From contig JASANG010001286.1 in NCBI GenBank assembly GCA_030248215.1, forward strand, positions 62,001-126,000: a stretch of 64,000 nucleotides of DNA, read 5' to 3'. A program made the translations under genes and the position numbers. The notes under the pieces were generated by a model. The model worked only from the letters and a program-made list of their open reading frames with translations. It was not told the DNA's origin and ran no database searches. Each line of letters begins with the position of its first letter. Position 1 is the stretch's first letter. Of the stretch, positions 25,402 through 36,664 are shown in pieces. This stretch comes from Enoplolaimus lenunculus (Eukaryota; Nematoda; Enoplea; Enoplida; Thoracostomopsidae).

Positions 25402-26495
25402 ACACTGGTATTTCTGTATTTCTATATATATATATGTATTTATTGTTATAGCAAATGGTTACTTTGCGTATAACGTACATATTAATTAACGTGTTAAAAC
25501 ACTTAAAAATAATATATTCTGCAGCAGGAATATTAATTCCTACAAACAATATCAACATTGGTGTATTCAAGAAATAGTTACGTTGGTTTTGTTCAACAAT
25601 ATTACCATCAATACTTGGTTAATACTAAGGGTACGATTGCTGCGCAACACCGAATGCGTACAAGCACAGTACAGATCGGTACAACCGAAAACGCTGTATT
25701 TTTGTTTGGTATTCAAACATTCGGGATAAAACTCCCAGGGAAAGTATATTATTATATACATCTTATAAAATTAACTAGTTGTTATTTACAGAGTCGTCGT
25801 AAAGGTATAAATACCAGCGACGATTAAAATCCAGAATTACTGGAATTCTTGAAATATAATATACCGCTTGTAATGTAATATTACAAAACATAGCGGTAGC
25901 TATGTTAATGCGTATGCAAAATACGGTAAATAACTGTAACAAACAAACGTACAATTAAAATTGTACAAATATTTAAACTAAGGATATAAGGGTGGTAATC
26001 AAGCCACATACATACAAAGAATCAATGAGATACTATACAAACATGAAGCGTAAAAGCTCTGTTTTGAAAGGCATTACAGTATACACTGGGGAAAGATTAT
26101 CCCAAGTGATACTTAGTATACAGTTATATGCGGGAATAATTGTCCCATTGAATTGAATTAAAAAAATACCGACTATGTAAACACCGAAACTGGGTATTCT
26201 TGCAGGAAATGGGTAAGTTTGTAAGTTTATAAAATTTGTAAAGATTTAATTTTGTACGTATAAATGTGTTGTATTATTCAATTTTTGTCGTAGAAAATGC
26301 ATTGCCGTAGAATTTGCTTATAGCTAAATATTTGTTAAATTTTGTTTTTTACGATATTTGTCATAAACATTGTCAATTTGTTTTTTAATTGCATAACTTG
26401 TCATGAACAATATATTTTTCAACAATCAATGGGGGCGGAATTGGTAAATGGAGAAAAATCAACGTCATGGGTCGACGTTTGGCGACAAGGGGGGA
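25402..26495 (+). other. Gypsy element 3' untranslated region
   Basis: This is 1.1 kb of AT-rich DNA between the end of pol and the 3' LTR. No further coding part such as an envelope gene is seen. The last 12 bases are the polypurine tract. Confidence 0.7.
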
Positions 26496-27305
26496 TGTGG
26501 TACAATGGTATAATGGCGATAACGACATAGCTAGGGCAAAATGGCCGCAATAGAAACAAAAGAAAAGAAATAGAAACAAAAGAAAAGAAACAAACAAAAG
26601 CAAAGGAAACGAAAACAAAAATAAAAGTTAATAATAATAATAATGTTTGAAAATATTTATGCAAATTTTGTTAATGTGCGTGGGCGATTAGCCCAAATAA
26701 TCAGTATTACTGTTTTGGATATAATTTGGACATTGTTTTTATCAGTGTTAGAAATTGTTTTGATTGGTAGATTCACCTGGAGAACTTGGTAACGAATTCG
26801 TAAGTGACTTTGAAATATTGTGTAACGGTTGTATTGAATTAGAAGTAATATGGGCGATATTCTGGTATTTTACTCCGAGTCCGGTGTGTTGAGCGCCGGA
26901 ATCTGCTCTCGTTAGGCGGGGCGTCCAACAGGCACATCGGAGCTCGGAATAGCTCGTTTCCGCTCAGAGAACGTGCATAAAGTTTACTAGTAGCACCTTC
27001 GATATAACTGTTATAAGAACTGACACACCACACCCTTGCACTGACATCTAGACCTAGCCTCGTTATAGTCATTACCGGTGATAACCGTAGTAGGCCAACA
27101 GTACAACTGTATAACAAGTGGAAACTGTATAACGTCGTACAACATTGCATAACATTGTGTATAACTGTGTCTGTGCCTTTTTCTGTAAAAACGTTTCATA
27201 GTAAATATTGAAAACCGACCGTGTCGTTGGTGAAGGGCGACTACGCTAGCGTCATAGATCTGAAACACGCAGAAGCCGTAGATACAAATCCATCCAAATC
27301 TGACA
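26496..27305 (+). repeat. 3' LTR of the Gypsy element
   Basis: Starts TGTGGTACAATGG right after a purine tract (gacaagggggga) and ends AAATCTGACA. It is about 99% identical to the 5' LTR over aligned positions. The flanking pentamer ctaac follows directly. Confidence 0.95.
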
Positions 27306-27310
27306 CTAAC

Positions 27311-27811
27311 AAGACATGTTACAACGATAATAGCTATAGCTGAGTGCGGGTTATCGTTTAAGTAACAATTTTATTCGTATTAACGGTTCAATGTACAAGT
27401 TGTTTTCTTGTTTAGATATATATTTTGTGAATCTACTTCTATCGTGTGGTATTTGAACAAAAAAACTACTAGCTACATGATTGAGAATTACTATATTGGT
27501 ATATACAAAACACATAATAAGGTTATCAGTTTAGGTTGCTTTCTCTTGATTTGTTGGACTTGGTGCTCCAGTTTAATAAATGCCGTCGATATCAGCCAAA
27601 AATGGAACAAATAAATGGCGTTAAGATATTGAGTGGCTGGGTTGCACAAACATACTTGAGTCTACTTTCAATTTAACTATATTAAATTAAGTCCTTTCGC
27701 TCTTCCAGGGACGGCCAATTTTATCATAAACTTCGACCCGCAAAGCTAAGTCTGATATTTGACTTACGTCCGAAAACTACTTTAAGTCAGAGGTCGATTA
27801 CACTTAAGTCA
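27311..27811. other. Unannotated AT-rich stretch
   Basis: About 500 bp between the LTR element and the foldback-like element. No gene or repeat was recognised in it. Confidence 0.4.
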
Positions 27812-27907
27812 TGGCCAATGTTAGGGGCCTCCTATTTTCGCGCGGGACAGAAAGACACAGGAGTGTAGGAACAAATTCATATACTCCTGCCGACAGCATT
27901 ACGGGGA

Positions 27908-28470
27908 GATGGGAAAATGGGACAGGTATGTTTCGGACAAATGGGAAAACAGAAAACAGGACAGCTGCAAATTTTCCCTGCGGAAACGGGACACACAGGC
28001 CTGCTTCGGGCAAACGGGTCCGCAGGACTGCTGCAATTTTTCGCTAGCAAAACGGGACAGGTTTGTTTTGTGCAAATGGGAAAACGGGACTCCTGAAAAT
28101 TTTCGTTGAAAAACGGGTAAAGGACAAGTTTATTTCGGGCAAATGGAAAAACGTGAAAACGGGACAGGCTTGTTCCGGGCAAACGGAATACGGGACAGCT
28201 GCAAATTTTCGTTTGAAAATGGGACTATGGGGCAGGCTTGTCTCTGGCAAATGGGAAACCGGGACAACTGCAATTTTTCGCTAGGAAAACGAAACAGGTT
28301 TGTCTCGTGCAAATGGGAAAACGGGACACCTGCAAATTTTCGCAGGAAAAACTGGCAAATGGGACAGGTTGCTCAAGGCGAATGTGAAAACGGGAAAGCA
28401 GCAAAGTTATGACTGGGAAAACTAGACAATGGGACAGACTTGTTATGGGCAAATGGCTAAACGGGATAAG
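27908..28470 (+). repeat. Left-arm array of ~60-bp repeats
   Basis: Eight or nine degenerate units with the landmarks 'aaacgggacaggtttgtttc', 'gggcaaatgggaaaacggga' and 'cagctgcaaattttcgct'. More units of the same family lie at about 28850-29100 and 29765-29930 in the same orientation. Confidence 0.85.
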
Positions 28471-28850
28471 TTTATGCGTCGTCCACAATATCTTGCGTAC
28501 ACGATGTGGAATTTTTCATCGACCGTAGACGATTGCCATCTACCCTACACCGAACGGCAGCATGTCCTACTATTTTTTAAAATTTTTGTTAAATTATAAA
28601 TTTCAAAACACATCTACTGTATATCACAGATTTCGAGTTTACGCATCCTTGACGCTTTCAAAACCGTAGCTGTTCTGACGACGCATTATTTCAGGCAAAT
28701 AGGCAAACTGGAGAACTACAAATTTTCGAATGTAAAACGAAACAATGGCGCAGGCCCAGTGCTGGAGCATGCAGGGGTGAGGGTCCCCCCAAATTTCAGG
28801 GTGGTGGGCCCCAAACTCGCGAGAAGACAAACTCATTTTAAAACCCTGGG
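28471..28850. other. Spacer inside the left foldback arm
   Basis: This is non-repeat DNA plus one degraded array unit at about 28692-28745, followed by about 90 bp of GC-rich sequence (ggggtgagggtcccccc) that looks like a separate small insertion. Confidence 0.4.
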
Positions 28851-30492
28851 CAGGCCTCTTTCGGGAAAATGCGAAAACGAGACAGCTGCAATTTTTCGCT
28901 GGGAAAACGTGAAAATGGGACATGTTTGTTTCGGGCAAATGGAAAAAAGGACAGCTTCAATTTTTCGCTGGGAAAACGGGACAGCCGCAATTTTTCGGTG
29001 GGAAAACAAGACAATGGGACAGGCCTGTTTTGGGCAAATTGGAAAACGGGACATCTGCATAACTTCGCTGGTAAAACTGAAAATCGGGACAGGTTTGTTG
29101 GCCCGTGTTACTTTGAGGGGCGTCCCATTGACCCATGGGACAGCAATATACCCGGAGTGAAATGTTTTTGCTGTGTTGGTCGGGACAGCTTCAGGGTCGG
29201 TCGAGACAGCCGGGACAGCTTCGATCCTATATTTTTGCTGGGTCGGTCGGGACAGCCACGACAGTGTGCCCGGCCCAAGCATAGAACACTGACACAAAAA
29301 CATTTTCTTTTATTGCGTTTTCAAAGGGCTGTAGATACCAAAAACCTCTCACAAAGCAATATATTGTTTAAGCAAATGTTTTTGACTGTCTTTACAGCTT
29401 AAAGTGTGTGACAACCGCTCATTGCGGCAAGCTGTGGGGGCGGTAGCCCTCCATCCTGCGTATGTTCCAATTACGGTTAATATATGTCAAATTAGTACAA
29501 ACGGATAACTTTTACATGACTCGTAAAAAGTAAGAGGTTACCAAAATTTTATTTTACCAAAGTCTCATTTGTACGGATCACATCATAATCTCCCCAAATC
29601 CCAATTTCCCGTGTATATCCCAATTTCCGAGAATCCCGAGCGAAAAAGGCTGCGCCCAAAGCCCCAATTTACCGGTAATATCAGAATTTTACAAAATCTC
29701 AATTTCTCAAAATCCCAATTTCTCAAAATCCCAAGCGAAAAGCAATGCACCCAAAATCCCAAGGTTTGTTTCGGGCAATTGGGAAAACGGGACAGCTGGA
29801 AATTTTCGCTGGGGAGACGGGACAAAGACAGGCCTGTTTGTTGCAAATGGGAGACCGGTGACAGGTTTGTTTCTTGCAAACGAGAAAACGGGACATCTCC
29901 GCAAGTTTTTTTGGTAAACACGACAACTGGACACAAATCAAATTCTTTTCAGATTGTACAAATTTGTTTGATCGGCGGAGAGGAACGAAGAGGTTCGTCG
30001 TGGTTGATGTTGCGCCACCAGTCACTCCCCTCTGTGCACCTGCGGGCTTGGCAGCCGCCGCTGACTTGCATATCACTGCGTTTTTAATACCTTTAATAAA
30101 ACTGCGAATTTTTTTCGTTCAAAACACGGGTAGAGTTGAATATTTCTGAACGAGGGGATGCGGAATGGATCGAAAAATCAATTTTAATTACTTTGTCTGG
30201 CCCGGGTGTATTTGGAGTGGGCAACCAGCAGAATTTAGGGGGAATAGCCACCCAATGCCCGCCGAGTGAACGCCCTTGCAACAATGTGCTTTCTTTGGGA
30301 AACGGGAAAATGAGGGAGCTATATGTTTCCGTAGGAAAAACGGAAAACGGGCAGCAATATTTTTAGAGATTCATTTTATCAGGGCGGCTGCCGCCCACCT
30401 GCACCCACCACATTTGGAAGAACCCTAAACATGATGGGGGCTGCCACCCCCAAGCCGCCCCGCATTAAACGATCTTGCTAACCAACCCACAG

Positions 30493-30534
<42 letters not shown>
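30493..30534. repeat. (CAA)n microsatellite
   Basis: About 14 uninterrupted CAA triplets. Confidence 0.95.
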
Positions 30535-30535
<1 letters not shown>

Positions 30536-30559
30536 AGTTTAATAATCTTCGCGACAACT

Positions 30560-31065
30560 GTCCCATCTGTCTCGACTGTCCCAACTGTCCCATCTGTTCC
30601 AACTGTCCCATCTGCTCATATATCCCAATTGTCCCATCTGTCCCATCTGTCCCAACTGTCCCATTTGTCCCAACTGTCCCATCTGTCCCATCTGTCCCAA
30701 TTGTCCCATCTGTCCCAATTGTCCCATCTGTCCCAACGGTCCCATCTGTCCCATCTGTCCCAAGCGTCCCATCTGTCCCAACTCCCCACCTGTCCCACCT
30801 GTCCCAACTGTCCCACCTGTCCCATCTGTCCCAACTGTCCCATCTGTCCCAACTGTCCCAACTGTCCCATCTGTCCCATCTGTCCCAACTGTCTCATCTG
30901 TCCCAACTGTCCCAGATGTCCCATCTGTCCCATCTGTCCAATCTGTCCCATCTGTCTCAACTGTCCCATTTGTCACAACTGTCCCAAGTGTCCCATCTGT
31001 CCCAGCTGTTCCAACTGTCCCATTTGTCCCACTGTCTCATCTGTCCCAACTGTCCCGCTGTCCCA
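30560..31065. repeat. Minisatellite of 9-10 bp, about 50 units
   Basis: Units of the form tcccatctg and tcccaactg alternate in higher-order pairs over half a kilobase. The array opens long frames on both strands (for example repeated SHLSQL on +, WDRWDS and GQMGQL on -). These are by-products of the repeat period rather than genes. Confidence 0.95.
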
Positions 31066-31249
31066 ATTATATTTTTGGAATGTACTCCTGGTACATTGCT
31101 GTCCCGGGAAAATGGGACGGGTACTCCTGGTACATTTCTGTCCCGGGAAAATGGGACGGCCTTTAATTGGCCGAAGATGTCGTCAAATATATGGTTTTGT
31201 TGCGTGCTTCACTATTGGGTGTTGACTGCCATTAAACAGTTGCCAACCA

Positions 31250-31600
31250 CAGTGGCGGATCAAGGATCTCAAAATGGGGGGGGGCAAAATTTCACATGTA
31301 ATAAACTTATTTTTGAGCCATACTGTAGTGACCCAAATAAGAGGGGGGTCCACATTTTGAGTCCCAATCCGTAAGCGGGTTGAGTCCTTAGACCCTTGTT
31401 TACAGTCCATAAATGTCAATTATCCCTCAGTGTAGTGCATAAATGACCCCAGGGCCGAGAAACATTAAAGCGTGCTTATACTATTGTGTATAAAACAGAG
31501 AAATAAACAGCGTAGAACAGCAATTGACACTATATAATTTTTGTCGAGATGCTGTTGGAGGGGCCACGGCCGGGGTGGCCCCTACGTGGATCCGCCATTG
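31250..31600. mobile_element. hAT-type MITE, CAGTGGCGGAT termini, perfect 8-bp TSD
   Basis: The element starts CAGTGGCGGATC and ends GATCCGCCATTG, an inverted pair with one mismatch. It is flanked by a perfect 8-bp direct repeat gccaacca (31242-31249 and 31601-31608). That duplication size fits the hAT superfamily. It carries no coding capacity and lies inside the foldback-like element, so it is younger than it. Confidence 0.92.
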
Positions 31601-31684
31601 GCCAACCATACAGTTCATGTGCATACAAAGATATCTTGCTTAAATATGTCGACAGCTGTGCCAATGATGGTAAAAGCTATTAAC

Positions 31685-32150
31685 TACTTCCCGTTTTCCT
31701 AGCGAAAAATTGCAGCTGTCTCGTTTTCTCATTTGCCCTAAAATGTCTGTCCCATAGTCCCGTTTTCCCAGCGAAAATATCCACCTGTCCCGTTTTACCA
31801 TTTGCGTTGCCCGAAAGAAACTTTCCCATTTTCCAGTTTTCACGGTGAAAAATTGCAGCTGTCTCGTTTTTCGATCTGCCCGAAACAGACATGCCCCATT
31901 GACCTGTTTCCCGGCGAAATTTAGCACCTGTCCCGTTTACCCAGTGAAAATTAGCAGTTGTTCCATTTTCTCATTTGCCCGAAACAAACTTGTCTCTTTT
32001 TCCGTATTCCCAGCGATAATTTGCAGCTGGTCCGATTTTCCGTTAGCTTGAAACAAAATTGTCCGGTGCTCCCGTTTCTCAGCGAACAATTGCAGCTGTC
32101 CTGTTTTCCGATATGCCTGAAACAAGCCTGACCCATTGTCCATCTGCCCG
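31685..32150 (-). repeat. Right-arm array of ~60-bp repeats
   Basis: About seven units of the same family as the left arm, in reverse complement ('agcgaaaattgcagctgtcc', 'cgttttcccatttgcccgaa'-like landmarks). The divergence between units is similar to that in the left arm. Confidence 0.85.
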
Positions 32151-32534
32151 TAATGCTGTCAGCAGGAGTATATGGATTTACCCCTATTGCTCTCCTGTGT
32201 CATGTTGTTCCGCGGGAAAACGGGACGCTCCTAAAAGTAACATTGGCCGTTTCCATCAACACTGCTTATGATTCAAATATAAATTCTTGTTAAACCTCTA
32301 ACTAACATTGCTAGTACATTTGTATCGTAGGCAGCGCCCACACGATGTCATTCCTATGGTAGCAGAGCTCAAAGTCAGGGTTGGTGGTCTCAGTCTGGGC
32401 AAGTATCGGGATTTGCAATTGGCTGATAAAGGTCTGCGAGTTACGGTGGCATGCAAATCGTGACCGAATGGTGAAGAAGCGGCAAAGAAGTTTTTTTACT
32501 GTTTTTCTGGTCAACGTTCACAGTAATAGAGGTT

Positions 32535-33347
32535 AATTGCTATTAGCTGAACTAGTTTGAGTTGAAGAAAAGACGTAGCAATGTTTTACTCGTATTTTGA
32601 ACAAAATGTATAATCGTGAAACGCTTAAAATTGGGCACTTGTTTCTTTTCTTCATACTATTACTGTTTTAAGAGAAGGCTCAAGCTCCCCCAGGGGTGTA
32701 CCGAGAAGGGAAAGCGCGGCTCCTCCAAATCATTTCCTGTATTCACGAACTGAGATATTTACACTACCAAACTGAGACACCCGATCTAGCGCTTGTGTAG
32801 TTGAGCTCTGCACAATTATTACTTTCTCGACAGGTAAAAAACCTCGCTAGCAAGAAAGGAGGCTTAATTTTTGTATTTAATGTAAATTACGACGTGCGCA
32901 CTGATTTCGATTGGGGGAGCCGCGCTTTACACTCTCGGTACATCCCTGGGGGAACTTGAGCCTTCTCTTAAATCAGTCATAGTATGGAGAAAAGAAGCAA
33001 GTACCCAATTTTAAGTGTTTCACGTTTGTAAGCATGTGAGACATGCTTATCCGTTATGTGCACATGCGTATGTATGCTAGCTGGCAGCATACGGTCGACA
33101 CATATAGTTGACGAAACATGCGGTTGAAGAGGCGGGCTATGTGGCGCAGTGGTAACAGCATCTGCCTGACACGTAGAAGGTCGTTAGTTCGAAACCACCC
33201 GTAACTCGCTTTTCAGCTGCTTAGTAAAAGGTCTGATGTCAGTCAGTTCCAACCTAGACTGACAGCGTTTGTAAATTTAGTTCAAAATACGAATAAAACA
33301 TTGCTACGTCTTTTCTTCAACTCGAACTAGTTCAGCTAATAGGAATT
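32535..33347. repeat. Palindromic element, interrupted in its right arm
   Basis: The left arm (attagctgaactagtttgag ... aagaaaagacgtagcaatgt ... ggctcaagctcccccagggg) is repeated in reverse complement on the right, folding about a centre near 32.82 kb. The right arm is split by the tRNA-like insertion at 33032-33265. No protein is encoded. It is probably a MITE or foldback element of unknown superfamily. Confidence 0.8.
33032..33265 (+). mobile_element. tRNA-like SINE insertion with 9-bp TSD
   Basis: The 234-bp insert is bounded by the direct repeat cgtttgtaa (33023-33031 and 33266-33274). The undisturbed left arm of the surrounding palindrome shows the empty site, so the borders are firm. 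Inside is a tRNA-like unit. A box A (gtggcgcagtggt) lies at 33141 and a box B (agttcgaaacc) at 33186. Between them an anticodon stem tctgc/gtaga encloses a 7-base loop with GAC in the anticodon position, a valine-type anticodon. The acceptor and T stems pair poorly, so it is not a working tRNA gene. Unlike ordinary SINEs, about 100 bp precede the tRNA-like part. Confidence 0.7.
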
Positions 33348-33349
33348 AT

Positions 33350-34246
33350 ACAAAAATGCACCCACAAAAAACTTCAAACTGAATTTGTACTAAAGTTAAA
33401 GTGGCAAACCGCATATATCACCAAAAAATTAAGGATCCGTCATCTCTGAAGGGTGTTAAGTTTTCTTTCAGGTGAAAACTTAAGACATGCACCTGTCAGG
33501 ATGCGGCCCTCCAATCAAAATCTCTTGGTACGCCATTGGTTCCCCAAGTGATTATTTATTGCATTATGACATGGATGGCTTAGGTTTAAGCTTCAGCTTA
33601 GGTATGGGCGTGGGGCAGTGAAGTAAATAAAGTTGCACAGTACTGTAGCGTTGATTAACAAGTGATGCGGTACAGGAAAGTAAAGAATATTACTGCCTGT
33701 ACACTCGCTTGTAAGCAATGAATTCATTATTACTAACGAAACAAAGTAAAAATTTTTATTTTTTGTTTGTCAGGCTCTCACTTTTAGTAGATGAAAAATC
33801 TACCACTGTGATATGTGTAGAGGTGACACAGTCCTGTTATGTTTGTAAATTTATATAGAATTGGTGAAAAACCGTGGTTTTTACTTTTAATATTCCCATT
33901 TTAATTAGCCAATTCCAGGTACCCCTGGGCACGGATGGGACTCTCAGTCTCAATATATGGCACACCTTGGTTTTGAGTTTCAGTGGTTTTGAACCGAGAC
34001 CAGAAGTCGAGGATTCAGCAAATCGGGTGGACCAAAATTTGACCTTAACCGAGACGGAGATGTTCTTGGCCGGTCTCGCTCTCGCCTTTTAACCGAGACC
34101 GCCCATGTTTGTCCTTGGACCTCTTAGTTTCTTCTCAGTTTTTACATTAAAGGCGTTATTTTATAACGCCATTATGCCTAAAAAGCGTCTTTATATTGCA
34201 CAAATGTATTAGTATGTTTCTTATCAGGTTGTCAGACATTTGTGAT
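33350..34246. other. Non-coding DNA with MITE remnants
   Basis: A segment at about 33925-34110 is rich in 'gagacc' and 'tctcagtctc' runs and resembles the GGGATGGGAG MITE family (CACGGATGGGACTCTCAG at its left). Otherwise nothing recognisable. Confidence 0.35.
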
Positions 34247-34747
34247 TAGGGATGTGCCGATACCAAAAATTTTGCCGATGCCGATTCTTATTTTAAAATT
34301 TTACCAATGCCGATGCCGATTATAACTTTAGTACACAGTGCTTAGTAAACAGATAGGATACTACATTACATAATTATATGAATTATATGAAGACCTAAAC
34401 CCTAACCATCATAAACGATTATAATTTTAGACTACCGGTTCATTTCAACTGATTTCTCCAAACACAAACGCAAGAAAGATATCAGTTTTCCTGACCAGAC
34501 ACACTGATTTGCGCCCAGAAATGAAATTGATAGCATTCAAACTGACTGTTATGTCCAAAAAGTATCGGCAAAGAATCGGCAATTTTTATGCAGCGCCGAT
34601 GCCGATACTCACGAAAACTGCCAATTATTAGCGATGCCGATGTCGATTAATCGGCACATCCCTAGAGCAGATGCCGATGCCGATACTCCCGAAAAGTTCC
34701 GACTATTACCAATCCGATGGCGATGCCGATTAATCGGCACATCCCTA
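34247..34747. mobile_element. hAT-type MITE, TAGGGATGTGCCGAT termini, perfect 8-bp TSD
   Basis: Starts TAGGGATGTGCCGATACC and ends CGGCACATCCCTA, with the perfect flanking duplication tttgtgat (34239-34246 and 34748-34755). The subterminal DNA is packed with 'gccgat' motifs on both sides. A second internal terminus (cggcacatccctagag) near 34660 shows a duplicated right end. Confidence 0.92.
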
Positions 34748-35273
34748 TTTGTGATATTGTGAAATGGTGGTGTTCCGCTTAGTAAATTTTGTTGCCACAG
34801 CAACTCAAACCAGGCTTACACCTTTTATATTTTCCGGGAAGATAAAACTGCATTCCACATTTTGACTACTGTTTTTACGTTGTCCTGATCAAATATTTAC
34901 ATGTTTAATATACGGGCATATTTTTACACTCTCTGTGTTATATACTCAGCGCTTTCATCAAACTATGGGTTGGAAGCCGTTCTGTGGAGTGCTGACCGTA
35001 AATACTGTAAAGTGCCAAACAAGATAGCTGTTTTCGGATTTACATAATGTCGTAACTGAGTCAGAACAAGGATTCAATACGTTACGTATGTGCAATGTTT
35101 GTTTATGTTTCGTTTTCTTTTTTAGAAAATACGTATATAACATGTCATATTCTTGCAGTTATGCCGCTAACAAACTAAGTCGATTGCTTCTTTGATATTC
35201 AGCATGTATAGAGGTAAACTCTGCCGATTGTTTTTGACATTATATATTACATATGGTATATATCAGGGTGCAA

Positions 35274-35600
35274 AGGAATTACCATTTACCGGAACCGAAA
35301 TTTGAAAAAAATTGCCGGAACTGGAGCCGGAACGGGAAAATGAAGAATACATCCCGCCGAAAAATTCATTTTAATTTCCTTTTTTGCAATATTCGTGGTG
35401 GAATAACCCTAGTTTGAGATAGGTATCGACTTTATCTGCTGTATTTTAGATATTCATAGTCCACGGAAGCGAAATCTACCTTCGATGGTTTATTTTCGGC
35501 AATTTCATACTATACTAATCAAATATATTGTATTTTTATCATTTTTTAGTAAAATATCTTAATTTTCACCGACCGAATCTTAACACCGGAATTATTATTA
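35274..35600. mobile_element. Truncated CAGGGTGCAA-family MITE
   Basis: Starts CAGGGTGCAAAGGAATTACC and shares its interior (gtggaataaccctagt, tgctgtattttagat) with the complete elements at 37900 and 41502. The matching right end is missing, and another repeat follows. Confidence 0.6.
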
Positions 35601-35695
35601 TATATTGCCCACTTGTGTAAAAGCAGTTTTTTGGTATTAATTCAGGACCACAACCATAAATATCCGATGTTTTTGCCCGATATTAAACCGGAACC

Positions 35696-35809
35696 GGATG
35701 TCCGGTCGTACCCTGTCAAGCCGTTTTGTGCATATACCACGACCGCTGGTTGGGATGTCCGGTCGTGCCCTGTCAAGCCGTTTTGGGTACCACGACCGCT
35801 GGTTGATTG
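35696..35809. repeat. 57-bp tandem duplication
   Basis: Two copies of a 57-bp unit starting ggatgtccggtcgt and ending ccacgaccgctggttg, differing at a few positions. Confidence 0.9.
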
Positions 35810-36015
35810 GCATAGCGTAATCTAGGAGCTGTTGAAAAGTGTCATAGGAGGGGTAGCTTTGTAACTTTGGGTGGACGGTTTTACTATTAATCAGAAGTTC
35901 CAGCGAGTTTTTTGATCGCGTAAAATAAGCGTATACGTATATGTCGTGCCCCAAACAGGAATTTGCCCCCGTTGGCAGCTGAGACATTCCCATCGACAAT
36001 TGCTGTTCGGGGCAG

Positions 36016-36661
36016 CAGGGTGCAACGCGAGTTCCGGTTCCGGCATTTTTTCACCTTCCGGTTCGGTTCCGCTAAATTTTTACAGGAATTATTAGCATTC
36101 CGGTATTAAAATTTGGTCGGTGGAAAATAAAAATATTTTACTAAAAACAGGGTTCCATGCAAAGTACATTTTGTCGGAAGCGGAATCGGAATCGAAATGA
36201 AATTTTTTTCTACCGGAACCGGAATAAAAGTAAAGTCGAGACCGAGACTCAACCTACAGAGACCGAGACTTAATAAATCGCCGCCAAACGTTATTTTTTA
36301 CTTTATTTTTCACATAGCTACTGTCTCCATACCCTTCGAAAAGGCTTGGGACAAATCCCACTGTCTCAAAACACCCTCAGTACAACCCTAACTCAAGCTG
36401 TAGTGTTGTCTTTGATCACGGGCAAACCGAATAGACTGGAGGAATTTTAACATAGTGTAGGCGTTAGAAATGAAGATGACCCATATTTTACACGATGCCA
36501 TAAATGTTTTAAACGCGGAAATGCAATTATTTGTGCTTTGTCGCAATAACATCAAAGTGTTTTGTGTTTCCTTTCAAAAAATAGAATTTTGGGTAACCGG
36601 AGATGCTTATATTTTTCTTTTTCCGGTTCCGTTTACTTATTGTAATTCCGATTGCACCCTG
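36016..36661. mobile_element. hAT-type MITE, CAGGGTGCAA termini, perfect 8-bp TSD
   Basis: Starts CAGGGTGCAACGCG and ends GATTGCACCCTG, flanked by the perfect octamer cggggcag (36008-36015 and 36662-36669). It is longer than its relatives (646 bp against 382-397) because a second MITE-like piece starting CAGGGTTCCA at 36148 is nested in it. Confidence 0.9.
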
Positions 36662-36664
36662 CGG

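Larger units (their letters stand above)
18105..27305 (+). mobile_element. Ty3/Gypsy-type LTR retrotransposon with C-terminal PHD finger
   Basis: This 9.2-kb element has LTRs of 859 and 810 bp starting TG and ending CA, flanked by a perfect 5-bp target duplication, ctaac (18100-18104 and 27306-27310). A purine tract ending in a run of G lies directly before the 3' LTR. Parts in order are gag, protease, reverse transcriptase, RNase H, integrase and a PHD-type zinc finger. That RT-RNase H-integrase order is the Ty3/Gypsy one. The LTRs differ by only about 1% plus two length differences, so the insertion is recent in evolutionary terms. Gag-protease looks whole. The pol part has about three breaks, so the copy is a fossil. 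The clade is not assigned. Confidence 0.95.
27812..32248. mobile_element. Foldback-like element with repeat-array arms
   Basis: The left end (ggccaatgtta, then 'cgcgggac', 'gacacagga', 'atatactcctgc', 'gacagcattacgggg') matches the right end read in reverse complement across about 120 bp. Inside each end the arms continue as arrays of a ~60-bp unit in opposite orientation. Long inverted arms made of tandem direct repeats are the hallmark of Foldback/Galileo-type DNA elements. No target duplication was found at the ends. The centre (29.1-31.65 kb) holds other material: a second degenerate terminus at 29099, a CAA microsatellite, a 10-bp minisatellite and a hAT MITE. No transposase gene is visible, so the copy is non-autonomous. 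Confidence 0.6.

Noticed and set aside
30475-31374. A 299-codon open frame on + and long open frames on - over the same DNA
   Set aside because: They are by-products of the 9-10-bp minisatellite: the translations are repeats of SHLSQL, VPSVPT or WDRWDS with no other content.
33134-33205. Functional tRNA-Val gene
   Set aside because: Boxes A and B and the anticodon stem are fine, but the acceptor and T stems do not pair.
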